This document shows, in pieces, positions 6,448 through 12,442 of a stretch of DNA of 12,528 bases (positions are counted from its first letter, which is position 1; the number at the start of each line of letters is the position of its first letter). The notes below the pieces were generated by a model. The model was given only the letters and a program-made list of their open reading frames with translations. It was not told the DNA's origin and made no database searches. A program made the position numbers and the translations under genes. The DNA comes from an uncultured bacterium (GTDB lineage Bacteria; Cyanobacteriota; Vampirovibrionia; Gastranaerophilales; Gastranaerophilaceae), in NCBI GenBank assembly GCA_949286405.1, contig CASECH010000037.1, forward strand, positions 1 to 12,528. Direction: 5' to 3'.

Positions 6448-6456
6448 CTTTATAAT
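6429..6456 (+). promoter_or_regulatory. Promoter of the XRE regulator - uracil-DNA glycosylase pair
   Basis: TTGATA (6429-6434), a 16-bp spacer and TATAAT (6451-6456). Transcription would start near 6463, only about four bases before the ATG at 6467. This decides against an upstream in-frame TTG at 6440, which lies inside the promoter, and implies an almost leaderless message. Confidence 0.7.
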
Positions 6457-6466
6457 TAAAACTATT

Positions 6467-6697
6467 ATGAGAGACCAAAGATTACAGATTTTAGGCGATA
6501 ACATAAGAGCTGAAAGAATGCGAAAAAGACTTTCGCAAGAAAAACTAGCAGAACTTATTAATGTTAATAAAGATTCTATAAGAAATATTGAAAACTGCCG
6601 ACAAACGCCATCAGCATTCATAGTTTTTGATATTGCAAACTCTCTTGAAATACCGATAGAAGATTTATTCAAAAATATTCCGAATACAAAGGACTAG
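6467..6697 (+). CDS. Small XRE-family HTH transcriptional regulator
   Basis: A 76-residue protein made almost wholly of one Cro/C1-type helix-turn-helix domain (about 9-67). Helix 2 is SQEKLAEL (23-30) and the recognition helix is about NKDSIRNIE (34-42), followed by the usual TPSAFIVFDIANSLEIPIEDLF (48-69). There is no added sensor or dimerisation domain. The ATG at 6467 is preferred over the in-frame TTG at 6440, because the latter sits between the -35 and -10 boxes. No Shine-Dalgarno precedes the ATG. The gene diverges from the 71-aa gene across a dyad that covers both -35 boxes, so autoregulation and control of the neighbour are likely. Five bases separate its stop from the uracil-DNA glycosylase start, with that gene's SD (AAAGGA) inside the XRE 3' end. 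Ligand or inducer is unknown. Confidence 0.9.
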   Translation: MRDQRLQILGDNIRAERMRKRLSQEKLAELINVNKDSIRNIENCRQTPSAFIVFDIANSLEIPIEDLFKNIPNTKD

Positions 6698-6702
6698 ACA
6701 TA

Positions 6703-7302
6703 ATGGACGAAACACTAAAAAAAGAAACTGAAGAGTTAGATAAAATTAGAGAAAAATGTCTATCCTGTCAAAAATGTTCTCTATGTAAAACAAGAACAAA
6801 TATTGTATTTTCAGGAGGAATTCCAAACAAAAAAATGATGCTAATAGGTGAAGCACCTGGCTACTATGAAGATCAAAAAGGAGAACCTTTTGTCGGCAAA
6901 GCAGGGCAACTTCTTGATAAAATTTTTGCATCAGTAGGCCTTTCAAGACAAAAAGATGTATATATATGCAACACCCTAAAATGTCGACCTCCAGAAAACA
7001 GAGACCCACTTCCTGAAGAAAAAGAAGCCTGCAAAGAATACTTGGATGCACAAATTGAAATTCTTAAACCAAGGATAATATTACTATGCGGACGTGTAGC
7101 AGTAAACTCTATATTAGGGACAACTCAAGGAATAACCAAAATTAGAGGTAAATGGTATGAAGGTCCATATCATTCTAAAATGATGCCGATATTCCATCCA
7201 TCTTACTTACTAAGAAATGACTCAAGAGAAAAAGGGAGTCCTAAATGGCTTATGTGGCAAGATATTCAGGAAATAAAAAAAGTATACAATATGCTAGACT
7301 AA
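6703..7302 (+). CDS. udg: Family 4 (Fe-S) uracil-DNA glycosylase
   Basis: A 199-residue protein that removes uracil from DNA at the start of base-excision repair. The catalytic motif region is GEAPGYYEDQKGEPFVGKAG (49-68), and the second motif is HPSYLLR (165-171). Four Cys expected to hold a 4Fe-4S cluster are C22 and C25 in CQKC, C94 in TLKCRPPENRDP, and C110 (16 residues on, the family spacing); C28 is an additional nearby Cys. Length matches the compact family 4 enzymes. AAAGGA nine bases before the ATG lies within the end of the XRE gene, so expression is probably coupled to that regulator. It is convergent with the pseudopilin-like gene, only three bases apart, with no obvious terminator between them. 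Family assignment is firm. Confidence 0.95.
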   Translation: MDETLKKETEELDKIREKCLSCQKCSLCKTRTNIVFSGGIPNKKMMLIGEAPGYYEDQKGEPFVGKAGQLLDKIFASVGLSRQKDVYICNTLKCRPPENRDPLPEEKEACKEYLDAQIEILKPRIILLCGRVAVNSILGTTQGITKIRGKWYEGPYHSKMMPIFHPSYLLRNDSREKGSPKWLMWQDIQEIKKVYNMLD

Positions 7303-7305
7303 ATA

Positions 7306-7956
7306 CTATTCCTTAAAAATATCAGTCAAATAATTATATCCGCCTTTTTCACTTGGTAAACAATAAGTTATATTAGGATAGAAATAATAATCTCCTGATT
7401 TATTTCTCATAATTACCATACTAAAAAGGTCGTATCCGCTTTTATTAGGCTTAGCAGAACCGTTAACATCTATTGCAAACATAGGTTTTTGCACTCCAGT
7501 AGGATAATTATACACAATTAAACTACTCAAATCAGACATAACAAAAGCTTGATTAAATCTATTCATCATACTCTCTGAATACCCTGCACACCTTGCTTCT
7601 GTTGTATAAGTTTTGTATACTGGCACACATCCATTAGAAAGAGCATCTTTATTACAATACTTTCTAACATTTAAGTTTGTCGCAAACCTTTTATAAAACT
7701 TATCACAATTTTTAAAATTATTTTTAACATTTTTGTCAGTACTATAATAGCAACCAGTCTCTCCAAACATATCAATAGCAGTTAAAGTTAAAGCATTATT
7801 ATATGCAATATACTCCTTTTTAAACTGCATAATCAAATATTTTTCTCTAAAATGGCTAACAAAGTTACTCACAACCAAACTCAAAATAAAAAAAGATATC
7901 AACACAGCTATTAAAAATTTATTATTTGAATTAACAGATTTTTTTGAAACAGTCAT
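7306..7956 (-). CDS. Pseudopilin-like membrane-anchored Cys-rich protein
   Basis: A 216-residue protein with one N-terminal hydrophobic helix (about 14-34) preceded by a Lys/Asn-rich stretch, and a mostly extracytoplasmic remainder. The helix is followed by a continuing amphipathic segment (to about 60), as in pilins. The C-terminal FAIDVNGSAKPNKSGYDLF (160-178) resembles a segment common in minor pilin/pseudopilin proteins of low-GC gut lineages (from memory). The canonical prepilin peptidase site (G before F-T-x-x-E) is not visible, so it may remain uncleaved or be a degenerate member. Cys at 69, 84, 101, 110, 123 and 199 suggest three disulfides. Its start overlaps the IlvB-like stop as TAATG, so translation is probably coupled to that metabolic gene. 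Function is unknown; surface assembly or adhesion is the family-level guess. Confidence 0.72.
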   Translation of the reverse strand: MTVSKKSVNSNNKFLIAVLISFFILSLVVSNFVSHFREKYLIMQFKKEYIAYNNALTLTAIDMFGETGCYYSTDKNVKNNFKNCDKFYKRFATNLNVRKYCNKDALSNGCVPVYKTYTTEARCAGYSESMMNRFNQAFVMSDLSSLIVYNYPTGVQKPMFAIDVNGSAKPNKSGYDLFSMVIMRNKSGDYYFYPNITYCLPSEKGGYNYLTDIFKE

Positions 7957-9614
7957 TATAACACTTCCATAGGCTCTACTATAAAATCGACCAAAACAGG
8001 CTCATTAACCTCAAACACCTTTTCTAAGACATTATGAACATCATCAAAATTTGAAACTCTAAAAGCTTTTATACCATAAGCCTTTGCAACTGCAACAAAA
8101 TCAGGATTAGAAATATGTGTGTTAGAATACCTTGACTCGCAATTTTTTTGCTGAAGCTGTCTTACCATACCTAAATAACCGTTATTAAAAATCATTATTT
8201 TAACAGGGATATTATATTCTTTTAAAGTTGCTAATTCTTGAATATTCATCTGAAAAGAGGCATCTCCGGCAATACATAAAACTTCTTTATCCGGTCTTGC
8301 AATAGAGGCACCGATTGCAGCAGGCAAACCAAACCCCATCGTGCCAAGTCCCCCAGCTGTTATGAATTCTCGATTTTTTACAGAATCAAAAGCCCTACTT
8401 GCCCAAATTTGATGTTGCCCTACTTCTGTAACTATTATAGGATGCATATCTGCTGTGTAGTTATTTATACTCCTCATTACATCAAAAGATGATAAAACAT
8501 CAGAACAATTAAAACTGTAATAACGACTAGAAGACTGTCTTAAACTATCAACCCTATCCTGCCAAACATCATTAGAAAAACTAGAGTATTTTTTTTCTTC
8601 ACACAAAGCTAATAAATCTCTCAAAACATATTTAATATCAGCAACCAAAGAATATTTTGGAACGAAACACTTAGCAATTTCATCTTCATTAATATCTATT
8701 TGTATAACTTTATTATCAAGCTCATTGTTCTTATAACAACAAGTTATACGATTATTTAAACGTGCTCCCAAAGAAACAACAAGGTCCGCCTCTCTAAGAA
8801 GTTGATTTGCACAATGGTCTCCAAACAGACCAATTTTCCCAAAATAATTTTTATGTTTTTGCGGGAAAGAACCAATCCCCATAATCGTATTGACCACGGG
8901 AATATTTAATTTATTGACCAATTCTACTAACAAATCAACAGAACAAGAATGGCAAACACCTCCACCGGAGATTATTAAAGGTCTTTTTGCATCTTTTATA
9001 TTTTCCAGAATATTTAAAATACTTTCTTTAGGTAAATTTTGAACAAAATCATCTTGCGAATATTTAATTGGATTAAAATCAAATTTTTCAGAAAAAACAT
9101 CCTTTAAAATATCAATTAAAACAGGTCCTTTTTTACCACTGTTTGCAATGGAAAAAGCTTTTATAAAAACTTCTGGTAATTCATTAGCATTTTTTACCTG
9201 AAAATTTGCTTTAGTACAGGACTTTGTAATATCACAAATATCTACTTCTCCAAAAGCCCCTTTACCTATGACACTTCTCCTTACCTGCCCTGTAATAACA
9301 ACCAAAGGGTATCCATCTTTGTAAGCATTAGCAATACCTGTAACTAAATTTGTTGCCCCCGGACCTGATGTTGAAATAACAACCCCGCATTTCCCGGAAA
9401 CCCTTGCATATCCTTCTGCAGCATGTACAGCAGCCTGTTCATGACGAGTCAAATAGTGAGTAATCTTATCTTTATTTAAAAAGAGTTCATCATATAAACT
9501 TAATACCACACCTCCAGGGTAGCCAAATACATCTGAAATACCAAAACGACAAAGCATTTCAATGATAGCCTGAGCACCTGTTAAAACTTTCGTACTTTTA
9601 TTTAAAATAGCCAT
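7956..9614 (-). CDS. ilvB: IlvB-like thiamine-diphosphate enzyme (acetolactate synthase large subunit, divergent)
   Basis: The ATG at 9614 gives 552 residues; an in-frame TTG at 9632 is rejected because it lies just upstream of the predicted transcription start. It has the three-domain ThDP fold: GYPGG (32-36), catalytic Glu E59 in RHEQAAVHAAEGYAR, STSGPGATN (82-90), and the cofactor segment GDASF...FNNGYLGMVRQ (450-486). Acetolactate synthases condense pyruvate with pyruvate or 2-oxobutyrate for branched-chain amino acids. Several normally fixed residues differ: RR replaces PR or PT after ITGQV (111-112), LFG replaces MHG (263-265), NN replaces DD in RLNNR (287-288), and L487 replaces the Trp of the RQWQ motif. 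It may be an anabolic synthase with altered substrate or inhibitor sites, or a related ThDP carboligase. No ilvN small subunit is in view. It has its own promoter and is followed by an overlapping pseudopilin-like gene. Confidence 0.85.
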   Translation of the reverse strand: MAILNKSTKVLTGAQAIIEMLCRFGISDVFGYPGGVVLSLYDELFLNKDKITHYLTRHEQAAVHAAEGYARVSGKCGVVISTSGPGATNLVTGIANAYKDGYPLVVITGQVRRSVIGKGAFGEVDICDITKSCTKANFQVKNANELPEVFIKAFSIANSGKKGPVLIDILKDVFSEKFDFNPIKYSQDDFVQNLPKESILNILENIKDAKRPLIISGGGVCHSCSVDLLVELVNKLNIPVVNTIMGIGSFPQKHKNYFGKIGLFGDHCANQLLREADLVVSLGARLNNRITCCYKNNELDNKVIQIDINEDEIAKCFVPKYSLVADIKYVLRDLLALCEEKKYSSFSNDVWQDRVDSLRQSSSRYYSFNCSDVLSSFDVMRSINNYTADMHPIIVTEVGQHQIWASRAFDSVKNREFITAGGLGTMGFGLPAAIGASIARPDKEVLCIAGDASFQMNIQELATLKEYNIPVKIMIFNNGYLGMVRQLQQKNCESRYSNTHISNPDFVAVAKAYGIKAFRVSNFDDVHNVLEKVFEVNEPVLVDFIVEPMEVL

Positions 9615-9635
9615 TAAAAATTCTCTTTTCAAGGA

Positions 9636-9664
9636 ATTCTAGCACAATTTAAAATATCTTTCAA
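9636..9664 (-). promoter_or_regulatory. Promoter of the IlvB-like gene, extended -10
   Basis: On the minus strand, TTGAAA (9659-9664), a 17-bp spacer and TAGAAT (9636-9641), preceded by TGC as an extended -10. Transcription would begin near 9629, about 15 bases before the ATG at 9614 and downstream of the rejected TTG at 9632. An SD-like AAGAGAA lies five bases before that ATG. Confidence 0.72.
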
Positions 9665-9684
9665 GCAAAATAAATTTAAAGATA

Positions 9685-9714
9685 TAAAATTAAAGGCACC
9701 TTTTAGGCGCCTTT
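9685..9714 (-). terminator. Rho-independent terminator after the secreted Lys-rich pair
   Basis: On the minus strand AAAGGCGCC (9714-9706), a five-base loop and GGTGCCTTT (9700-9692) form a 9-bp stem with one G-U pair. It is followed by AATTTTATA and begins six bases after the stop at 9721. It separates the upstream minus-strand genes from the IlvB-like gene. On the plus strand the same stem has an A-C mismatch, so the minus orientation fits better. Confidence 0.82.
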
Positions 9715-9720
9715 TCTAAT

Positions 9721-10038
9721 CTATTTAAACAATTCTCTCAAATGTTTTTTCTTTGCTTCCACACGTGCTTTTCTTTCCTTTTGCTTACGTTGTCTTTCTG
9801 CACGTTTTTGAGCAGCTTTCTTTTGTTTCATTTGAGCTTTTGCTCTTTGTTTTGCTAATTTTTCTTGACGAGCTTTTTGCTTTGCTGCAATCTTAGCATT
9901 AGCATCCTGCTCTTTTTTAGCGACATGTGATGTCTTTTGATCTAGCCATCTCGAAATAGGACCTTGCGTTTCAGCAGCGTATACAGATGACATACTCAAC
10001 ACAGACAAAGCCAATAAAGCTACAATTTTCTTTTTCAT
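9721..10038 (-). CDS. Secreted Lys/Arg/Ala-rich coiled-coil protein, 105 aa
   Basis: I do not recognise the family. A typical Sec signal peptide (KKK, then a hydrophobic core to about 16, cleavage probably after SSVYA at 17-21) leads to a mature part of about 84 residues. That part is dominated by Lys, Arg, Ala and Gln, with very few hydrophobic residues from about 40 to 98, so it should be a long, strongly basic single helix or be disordered in isolation. It ends in HLRELFK. The previous gene encodes a shorter relative with the same plan, 18 bases upstream. The SD is AAAGGAG eight bases before the ATG. The charge would favour binding to nucleic acid, polyanionic envelope polymers or membrane lipids; this is inference only. 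Confidence 0.82.
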   Translation of the reverse strand: MKKKIVALLALSVLSMSSVYAAETQGPISRWLDQKTSHVAKKEQDANAKIAAKQKARQEKLAKQRAKAQMKQKKAAQKRAERQRKQKERKARVEAKKKHLRELFK

Positions 10039-10056
10039 CGAAATAACTCCTTTATT

Positions 10057-10323
10057 CTACTCAGACATTAATTCTTTTAGTAGTTGTTTTTTCTTTTCAT
10101 ATTTTTGTTGACGTGCAGCTTGAGCAGCTTCTCTTTCTTTTTGAGCTTTTATACGAGCTTCTTCACGAGCTTTTTGTTGTTCTTGAAGTTGTTTTTCTTT
10201 ATCAACTAATTTTTGAGTATGTTTTTGTACAAAATACTCAGTGTAAGTAGTAGGTTCATCCGCATAGGCTGAAGATGCTCCTGCAATTACTAATACAAGT
10301 GCAGCTAATAAAAGTTTTTTCAT
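10057..10323 (-). CDS. Secreted charged coiled-coil protein, 88 aa
   Basis: I do not recognise the family. A Sec signal peptide spans about residues 1-21 (KK, hydrophobic core, SSAYA then DE), followed by TTYTEYFVQKHTQKL (25-39). A charged helix rich in Lys, Glu, Gln, Ala and Arg follows (about 40-84) and ends KKQLLKELMSE. Its tail (LLKELM) resembles the tail of the neighbouring 105-aa protein (LRELF), and both share the plan signal peptide, short polar head, charged helix. This one has mixed charge while the neighbour is nearly all basic, so they could pair or act together. The SD is AAGGAG about eight bases before the ATG. A strong promoter inside the end of rph drives the pair. Periplasmic or surface location is inferred from the signal peptide; function is unknown. 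Confidence 0.85.
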   Translation of the reverse strand: MKKLLLAALVLVIAGASSAYADEPTTYTEYFVQKHTQKLVDKEKQLQEQQKAREEARIKAQKEREAAQAARQQKYEKKKQLLKELMSE

Positions 10324-10352
10324 ATAATTTCTCCTTATACTATAACAAAAAT

Positions 10353-10381
10353 ATTATACTAGATTTTTTCATACATATCAA
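10353..10381 (-). promoter_or_regulatory. Internal promoter for the secreted coiled-coil pair
   Basis: On the minus strand, TTGATA (10376-10381), a 17-bp spacer and TATAAT (10353-10358). The -35 and most of the spacer are in the last codons of rph. Transcription would start near 10346, leaving a leader of about 23 bases before the ATG at 10323. This lets the pair be expressed separately from rph. Confidence 0.75.
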
Positions 10382-11060
10382 CAATTTTTTTAATTCCTTC
10401 TTTTGCAACATTAAAAATTTCAATCAACTGTTCTTGTTCATAAGGCTCACCTTCTGCTGTTGTTTGAAATTCAATAATTTTACCGCTTTTTGTAAGCACA
10501 ATATTAGAATCCACCTGAGCATTTGAATCTTCTACATAATCCAAATCCAATCTCACTTCACCATCTACAATCCCAGCTGATATTGCTCCTATAGGTTCAA
10601 TAATAGGATTTTCTTTTAAAACTCCTGAATCTAAAAGTTTTTCAATCGCAATTTTTAAAGCTAAAAAACCACCACAAATACTTGCAGTTCTTGTTCCTCC
10701 ATCAGCTTGAATAACATCAGCATCTATCGTAATAGTTAAATCAGGCATTTTTTCTAAATCAACACAAGCTCTCAAGCTTCTACCAATAAGTCTTTGAATT
10801 TCCTGAGTTCTACCAGAAATTTTTGTACGTTCCCTTTGGCACCTTGTATTAGGGGCAGAAGGTAGTAAAGAATATTCTGCGGTAACCCACCCTCTTTGTT
10901 CATCTTTTGCCATCCATTTTGGCTTACCTTCCTCAACAGAAGCTGTCGTAATCACTTTAGTATCTCCAAACTGAACTAATACAGATCCAAGTGCATGTTT
11001 TGTAAAATCTTTTATAAACCTAATTTCCCTTGTTTCATTATTCTTTCTACTTTCTCTCAT
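10359..11060 (-). CDS. rph: Ribonuclease PH
   Basis: A 233-residue phosphorolytic 3' exoribonuclease that trims tRNA 3' ends as a hexameric ring. Family motifs: GSVLVQFGDTKV (25-36), GWVTAEYSLLP (57-67), GRTQEIQRLIGRSLRACVDL (83-102, with R84 as the expected phosphate-binding Arg), IDADVIQADGGTRTAS (112-127, with GGTR for phosphate) and LDYVEDSNAQVDSN (173-186, acidic catalytic region). Length is close to the usual 240-255; the very N-terminus is short. The usual RxDGR-type start is replaced by RESRKNNETREIRF, so the first residues are degenerate. AGAGG lies eight bases before the ATG. It is 17 bases after the four-Cys gene, and its 3' end carries the promoter for the secreted pair. Confidence 0.96.
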   Translation of the reverse strand: MRESRKNNETREIRFIKDFTKHALGSVLVQFGDTKVITTASVEEGKPKWMAKDEQRGWVTAEYSLLPSAPNTRCQRERTKISGRTQEIQRLIGRSLRACVDLEKMPDLTITIDADVIQADGGTRTASICGGFLALKIAIEKLLDSGVLKENPIIEPIGAISAGIVDGEVRLDLDYVEDSNAQVDSNIVLTKSGKIIEFQTTAEGEPYEQEQLIEIFNVAKEGIKKIVDMYEKI

Positions 11061-11077
11061 AACCTATCCTCTCTATT

Positions 11078-11302
11078 TTAATAACCAGAATCATAATCCC
11101 ACATATATATCTGCCCGCAATATTTGCATACAGCATGGTCATTCATAAACTGCAAATCAGGTACAAATACATAACCATCCACAGTTATTTCAATGTCATT
11201 ATCCTTGTTGTATCTTTGCTGAAAAGACTTTTCTCCACGATAATCCGGAGAAAACATCAATTCAAATTTATCTATTGATTTACAATTCTTACAAATAAAC
11301 AT
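11078..11302 (-). CDS. Small four-Cys, zinc-ribbon-like protein of unknown function (74 aa)
   Basis: I do not recognise the family. The 74 residues start FICKNCKS (2-9) and have a second CxxC at 59-62 (CKYC), so two CxxC knuckles 52 residues apart could bind one zinc. Between them is an acidic and aromatic stretch (EITVDGYVFVPDL at 38-50) likely to form strands. The C-terminus is WDYDSGY. It is six bases after the membrane protein gene and 17 bases before rph, all on one strand, so it is co-transcribed. Only a weak SD (TTAGG) is present, suggesting reliance on translation of the upstream gene. The fit in the operon and intact frame support it as coding. A role with RNA metabolism is possible only by association. 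Confidence 0.72.
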   Translation of the reverse strand: MFICKNCKSIDKFELMFSPDYRGEKSFQQRYNKDNDIEITVDGYVFVPDLQFMNDHAVCKYCGQIYMWDYDSGY

Positions 11303-11308
11303 TATTAC

Positions 11309-12361
11309 CTAATACTCATCATCTTCTAAACGGGCTCTTCTGATAATTTCAGGATCAATACCTCTTTTTTCTATTTTAAATTGTTTTTTATCAGATTTTT
11401 CATAATTTTTAACTTTTTTTGTCTGAGTAGATTTTTTAGAAGCACTTTTAGAAGTTTTCTTACTACTTACATCTACTATTCCCGAATACAAATTTTTATA
11501 CCATAAAGTCCAACAAATACTCCTAAAAGGTAAAGTCATTCCAACCACAATAAAGAAAATAATTTCATTTACAAGTTGTTTTGATATATCCACAGGCGTC
11601 AAAGTTATATTAAATAAACCAAAAGACTGATTTAGTTGTTCTAATGGCAACGTCAATGCCCACGATTCAAAAACCGGAGCAATCTTATCTGTAATCTTCA
11701 ACGCATCAAATAATACAGAGACTCCAACACTTAAAAGATTGTATGTAAAAAGAGTTAAAATAACTAAAAGAAGAAAAGTTCTGGCAAACTTACCTTTTAT
11801 CAACTGCAAACTTCTTCTAAAACACGCAAATGGTGACACATCTTTTTCAAAAGAAAAAACTTGAAATATAAGAACAAAATATACAAAAAATATCAAACCT
11901 ATAACCCAGAAAAACGGAATTATCGAAAAAATAGTGAATATACTAAACAAAAACCACAAAACAATATAAGAAAAAGTTCTTCTTGTAACAATAGCATTAT
12001 GAGCCTTGAAATCATACACTCTGCCTGAAGTCAGAGCTCCTTCTGTCATGGAATTTAAAGCTCCATAAGCTACCAAATAGTCCCAAAAAGCTTTCCCCCA
12101 TATTAACAGTCCGGGCACACAAATCAAGACTACACTCAAAACTATCGTAGAAAAATTATTAAACGCAGGATATTTACTAATCAAATCAGGCAAACTTTGT
12201 GAATACCAAAAACTTAAACCAAATACCAGTCCTAGTCCGATTAATTGCCCAAACACCGGATATAACATATATAAAGAAAATTTATGAAAATTAAAACAAT
12301 AAATTTTTAACCCTTCTGCTAAAATTTTCCATATACTTTTATCTATTTTTTCCCTTGCCAT
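11309..12361 (-). CDS. Multi-pass membrane protein of unknown function (350 aa)
   Basis: Six hydrophobic segments are visible at about 29-52, 70-90, 130-149, 150-170, 194-218 and 264-282. The segment EKDVSPFACFRRSLQLIKGKF (172-192) resembles the conserved loop of YciC/DUF975-like or GDPD-membrane-domain-like proteins. After the last helix comes a Lys/Ser-rich cytosolic tail (298-350) ending in RRARLEDDEY. There is no catalytic motif I can name. The N-terminus (MAREKIDKSIWKILAEGLKIY) is amphipathic and cytosolic. GGAGAG lies close before the ATG at 12361, confirming the start. It is first in the run with the four-Cys gene and rph, and divergent from the right-edge gene. I found no convincing promoter for it in the 81-base gap. 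Confidence 0.82.
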   Translation of the reverse strand: MAREKIDKSIWKILAEGLKIYCFNFHKFSLYMLYPVFGQLIGLGLVFGLSFWYSQSLPDLISKYPAFNNFSTIVLSVVLICVPGLLIWGKAFWDYLVAYGALNSMTEGALTSGRVYDFKAHNAIVTRRTFSYIVLWFLFSIFTIFSIIPFFWVIGLIFFVYFVLIFQVFSFEKDVSPFACFRRSLQLIKGKFARTFLLLVILTLFTYNLLSVGVSVLFDALKITDKIAPVFESWALTLPLEQLNQSFGLFNITLTPVDISKQLVNEIIFFIVVGMTLPFRSICWTLWYKNLYSGIVDVSSKKTSKSASKKSTQTKKVKNYEKSDKKQFKIEKRGIDPEIIRRARLEDDEY

Positions 12362-12382
12362 AAACTCTCCATCTAAATACTA

Positions 12383-12412
12383 TTGATTAATTTTTTTAAT
12401 TTGTTGTAGAAT
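12383..12412 (+). promoter_or_regulatory. Candidate promoter of the right-edge gene
   Basis: TTGATT (12383-12388), an 18-bp spacer and TAGAAT (12407-12412). Transcription would start near 12419, about 24 bases before the ATG at 12443. The region is very AT-rich, so the match is moderate evidence only. Confidence 0.5.
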
Positions 12413-12442
12413 AATTTTATTACAAATAAAATTAAAAAAACA

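Noticed and set aside
6440..6466. TTG start for the XRE gene nine codons upstream
   Set aside because: The TTG is between the -35 and -10 boxes of its own promoter and would not be transcribed.
6412..6672. Minus-strand 86-codon frame opposite the XRE gene
   Set aside because: The plus-strand XRE frame encodes a clear HTH domain, so this is an antisense shadow.
6746..7051. Minus-strand 101-codon frame opposite the uracil-DNA glycosylase
   Set aside because: Antisense to a well-supported enzyme; Leu/Phe/Cys-rich shadow.
9615..9632. TTG start extending the IlvB-like protein by six residues
   Set aside because: It is upstream of the predicted transcription start at about 9629 and has no SD; the ATG at 9614 has an AAGAGAA just before it.
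9721..10323. Simple-repeat or collagen-like low-complexity tract suggested by repetitive Lys/Ala/Gln codons
   Set aside because: The repeats are irregular in period and the two frames each have a signal peptide, SD and stop, so they are genes and not a tandem repeat array.
10275..10526. Plus-strand 83-codon frame across the 88-aa gene start and the rph end
   Set aside because: It runs antisense across two real genes and a promoter; the Phe/Asn-rich translation is not protein-like.
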